Positions 32,064-32,190 of a stretch of DNA of 32,190 nt are shown here, piece after piece (position 1 is the first letter of the stretch; the number at the start of each line of letters is the position of its first letter). A program made the position numbers and the translations under genes. The notes under the pieces are model-generated. The model made no database searches. It was not told where the DNA came from and was given only the letters and a program-made list of their open reading frames with translations. Source of the DNA: Magnetococcales bacterium (GTDB taxonomy: Bacteria; Pseudomonadota; Magnetococcia; Magnetococcales; JADFWT01); NCBI GenBank assembly GCA_015233785.1, contig JADFWT010000022.1, positions 1-32,190 on the forward strand, in the 5' to 3' direction.

Positions 32064-32190
32064 CCGCCGCCCCCAAACGCTCCTATACCATCCCCCCCAT
32101 CATAGCAGCCCTTCTGACAGCCCTCTCCAGCTACTCTAAAAACCAGGAAAACGAACCCCCCCCCGACCAACCACACACCCCCCACGCGAT
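32060..32190 (+). CDS. Start of an exported Pro-rich protein (partial, cut by window end)
   Basis: Possible gene starting at TTG 32060, sharing TTGA with the hemerythrin stop. The 43 codons seen read KRSYTIPPIIAALLTALSSYS, a hydrophobic signal-like segment, followed by polar and Pro-rich residues. No cysteine is present at a lipobox position, so a periplasmic or membrane-anchored protein is more likely. Too little is visible to name it, and the frame could be chance. Confidence 0.35.
   Translation, partial: MTAAPKRSYTIPPIIAALLTALSSYSKNQENEPPPDQPHTPHA

Overview
The window looks like a chromosomal segment of a Gram-negative proteobacterium with moderately high GC. The best fit is a magnetotactic-type lineage near the base of the Alphaproteobacteria (Magnetococcales-like). 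This is inferred from the gene mix: murA next to hisD, TPR/SPINDLY-type glycosyltransferases, an acyl-CoA hydrolase-GNAT fusion, tandem bacteriohemerythrins, a CheW protein with an inserted zinc-sensor domain, and a large hybrid histidine kinase. Only similarity searches could confirm the taxon.

Layout. (1) 1-2052: the C-terminal half of a YeeE/YedE sulfur-compound transporter, translationally coupled to an exported five-heme cytochrome c. (2) 2100-7320: an accessory zone of small genes, many broken. It holds an ADP-ribosylglycohydrolase pseudogene, a VapC-type PIN toxin with one nonsense codon at its conserved glutamate, and that toxin's antitoxin remnant. It also holds a DUF2787 gene, an SRAP (YedK/HMCES) abasic-site protein and several unknown genes. 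A DUF433 antitoxin follows, whose toxin survives only as a few codons, then a DUF4160-DUF2442 pair and finally tRNA-Thr(UGU). A tRNA-like relic and a duplicated 20-bp repeat pair lie beside the tRNA ends and look like traces of integration. (3) 7500-10360: two CNNM/CBS (HlyC/CorC-type) membrane proteins in an operon, with a promoter and a perfect 16-bp palindrome in the leader. (4) 10726-13415: murA and hisD. (5) 13522-16080: a Met-rich membrane coiled-coil protein and an acetyl-CoA hydrolase/transferase-GNAT fusion, both on the minus strand. (6) 16309-23088: hisB, hisH and hisA. hisB is separated from hisHA by two convergent TPR-O-GlcNAc-transferase-like genes and a decayed receiver-domain fragment. 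(7) 23189-23518: debris including a truncated HEPN gene. (8) 23581-29257: a signalling block with a hybrid kinase, a degenerate receiver-GGDEF protein and a CheW-CZB protein. (9) 29353-32190: a YibE/F membrane protein, two tandem bacteriohemerythrins and the start of an exported protein.

How it fits together. Core functions are cell-wall precursor synthesis (murA) and histidine biosynthesis (hisD, hisB, hisH, hisA). Around them are signalling and oxygen- or metal-sensing genes typical of a motile microaerophile. The accessory zone shows three separate toxin-antitoxin-like loci in which the toxin has been disabled or removed. This suggests repeated acquisition and disarming of mobile cargo, partly next to a tRNA gene. 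I saw no CRISPR array, rRNA, intact integrase or transposase. No undescribed multi-gene system is proven here. The most promising leads are the CheW-CZB/degenerate GGDEF/hybrid-kinase block, the paired convergent glycosyltransferases inside the his region, and the tRNA-linked repeat pairs.
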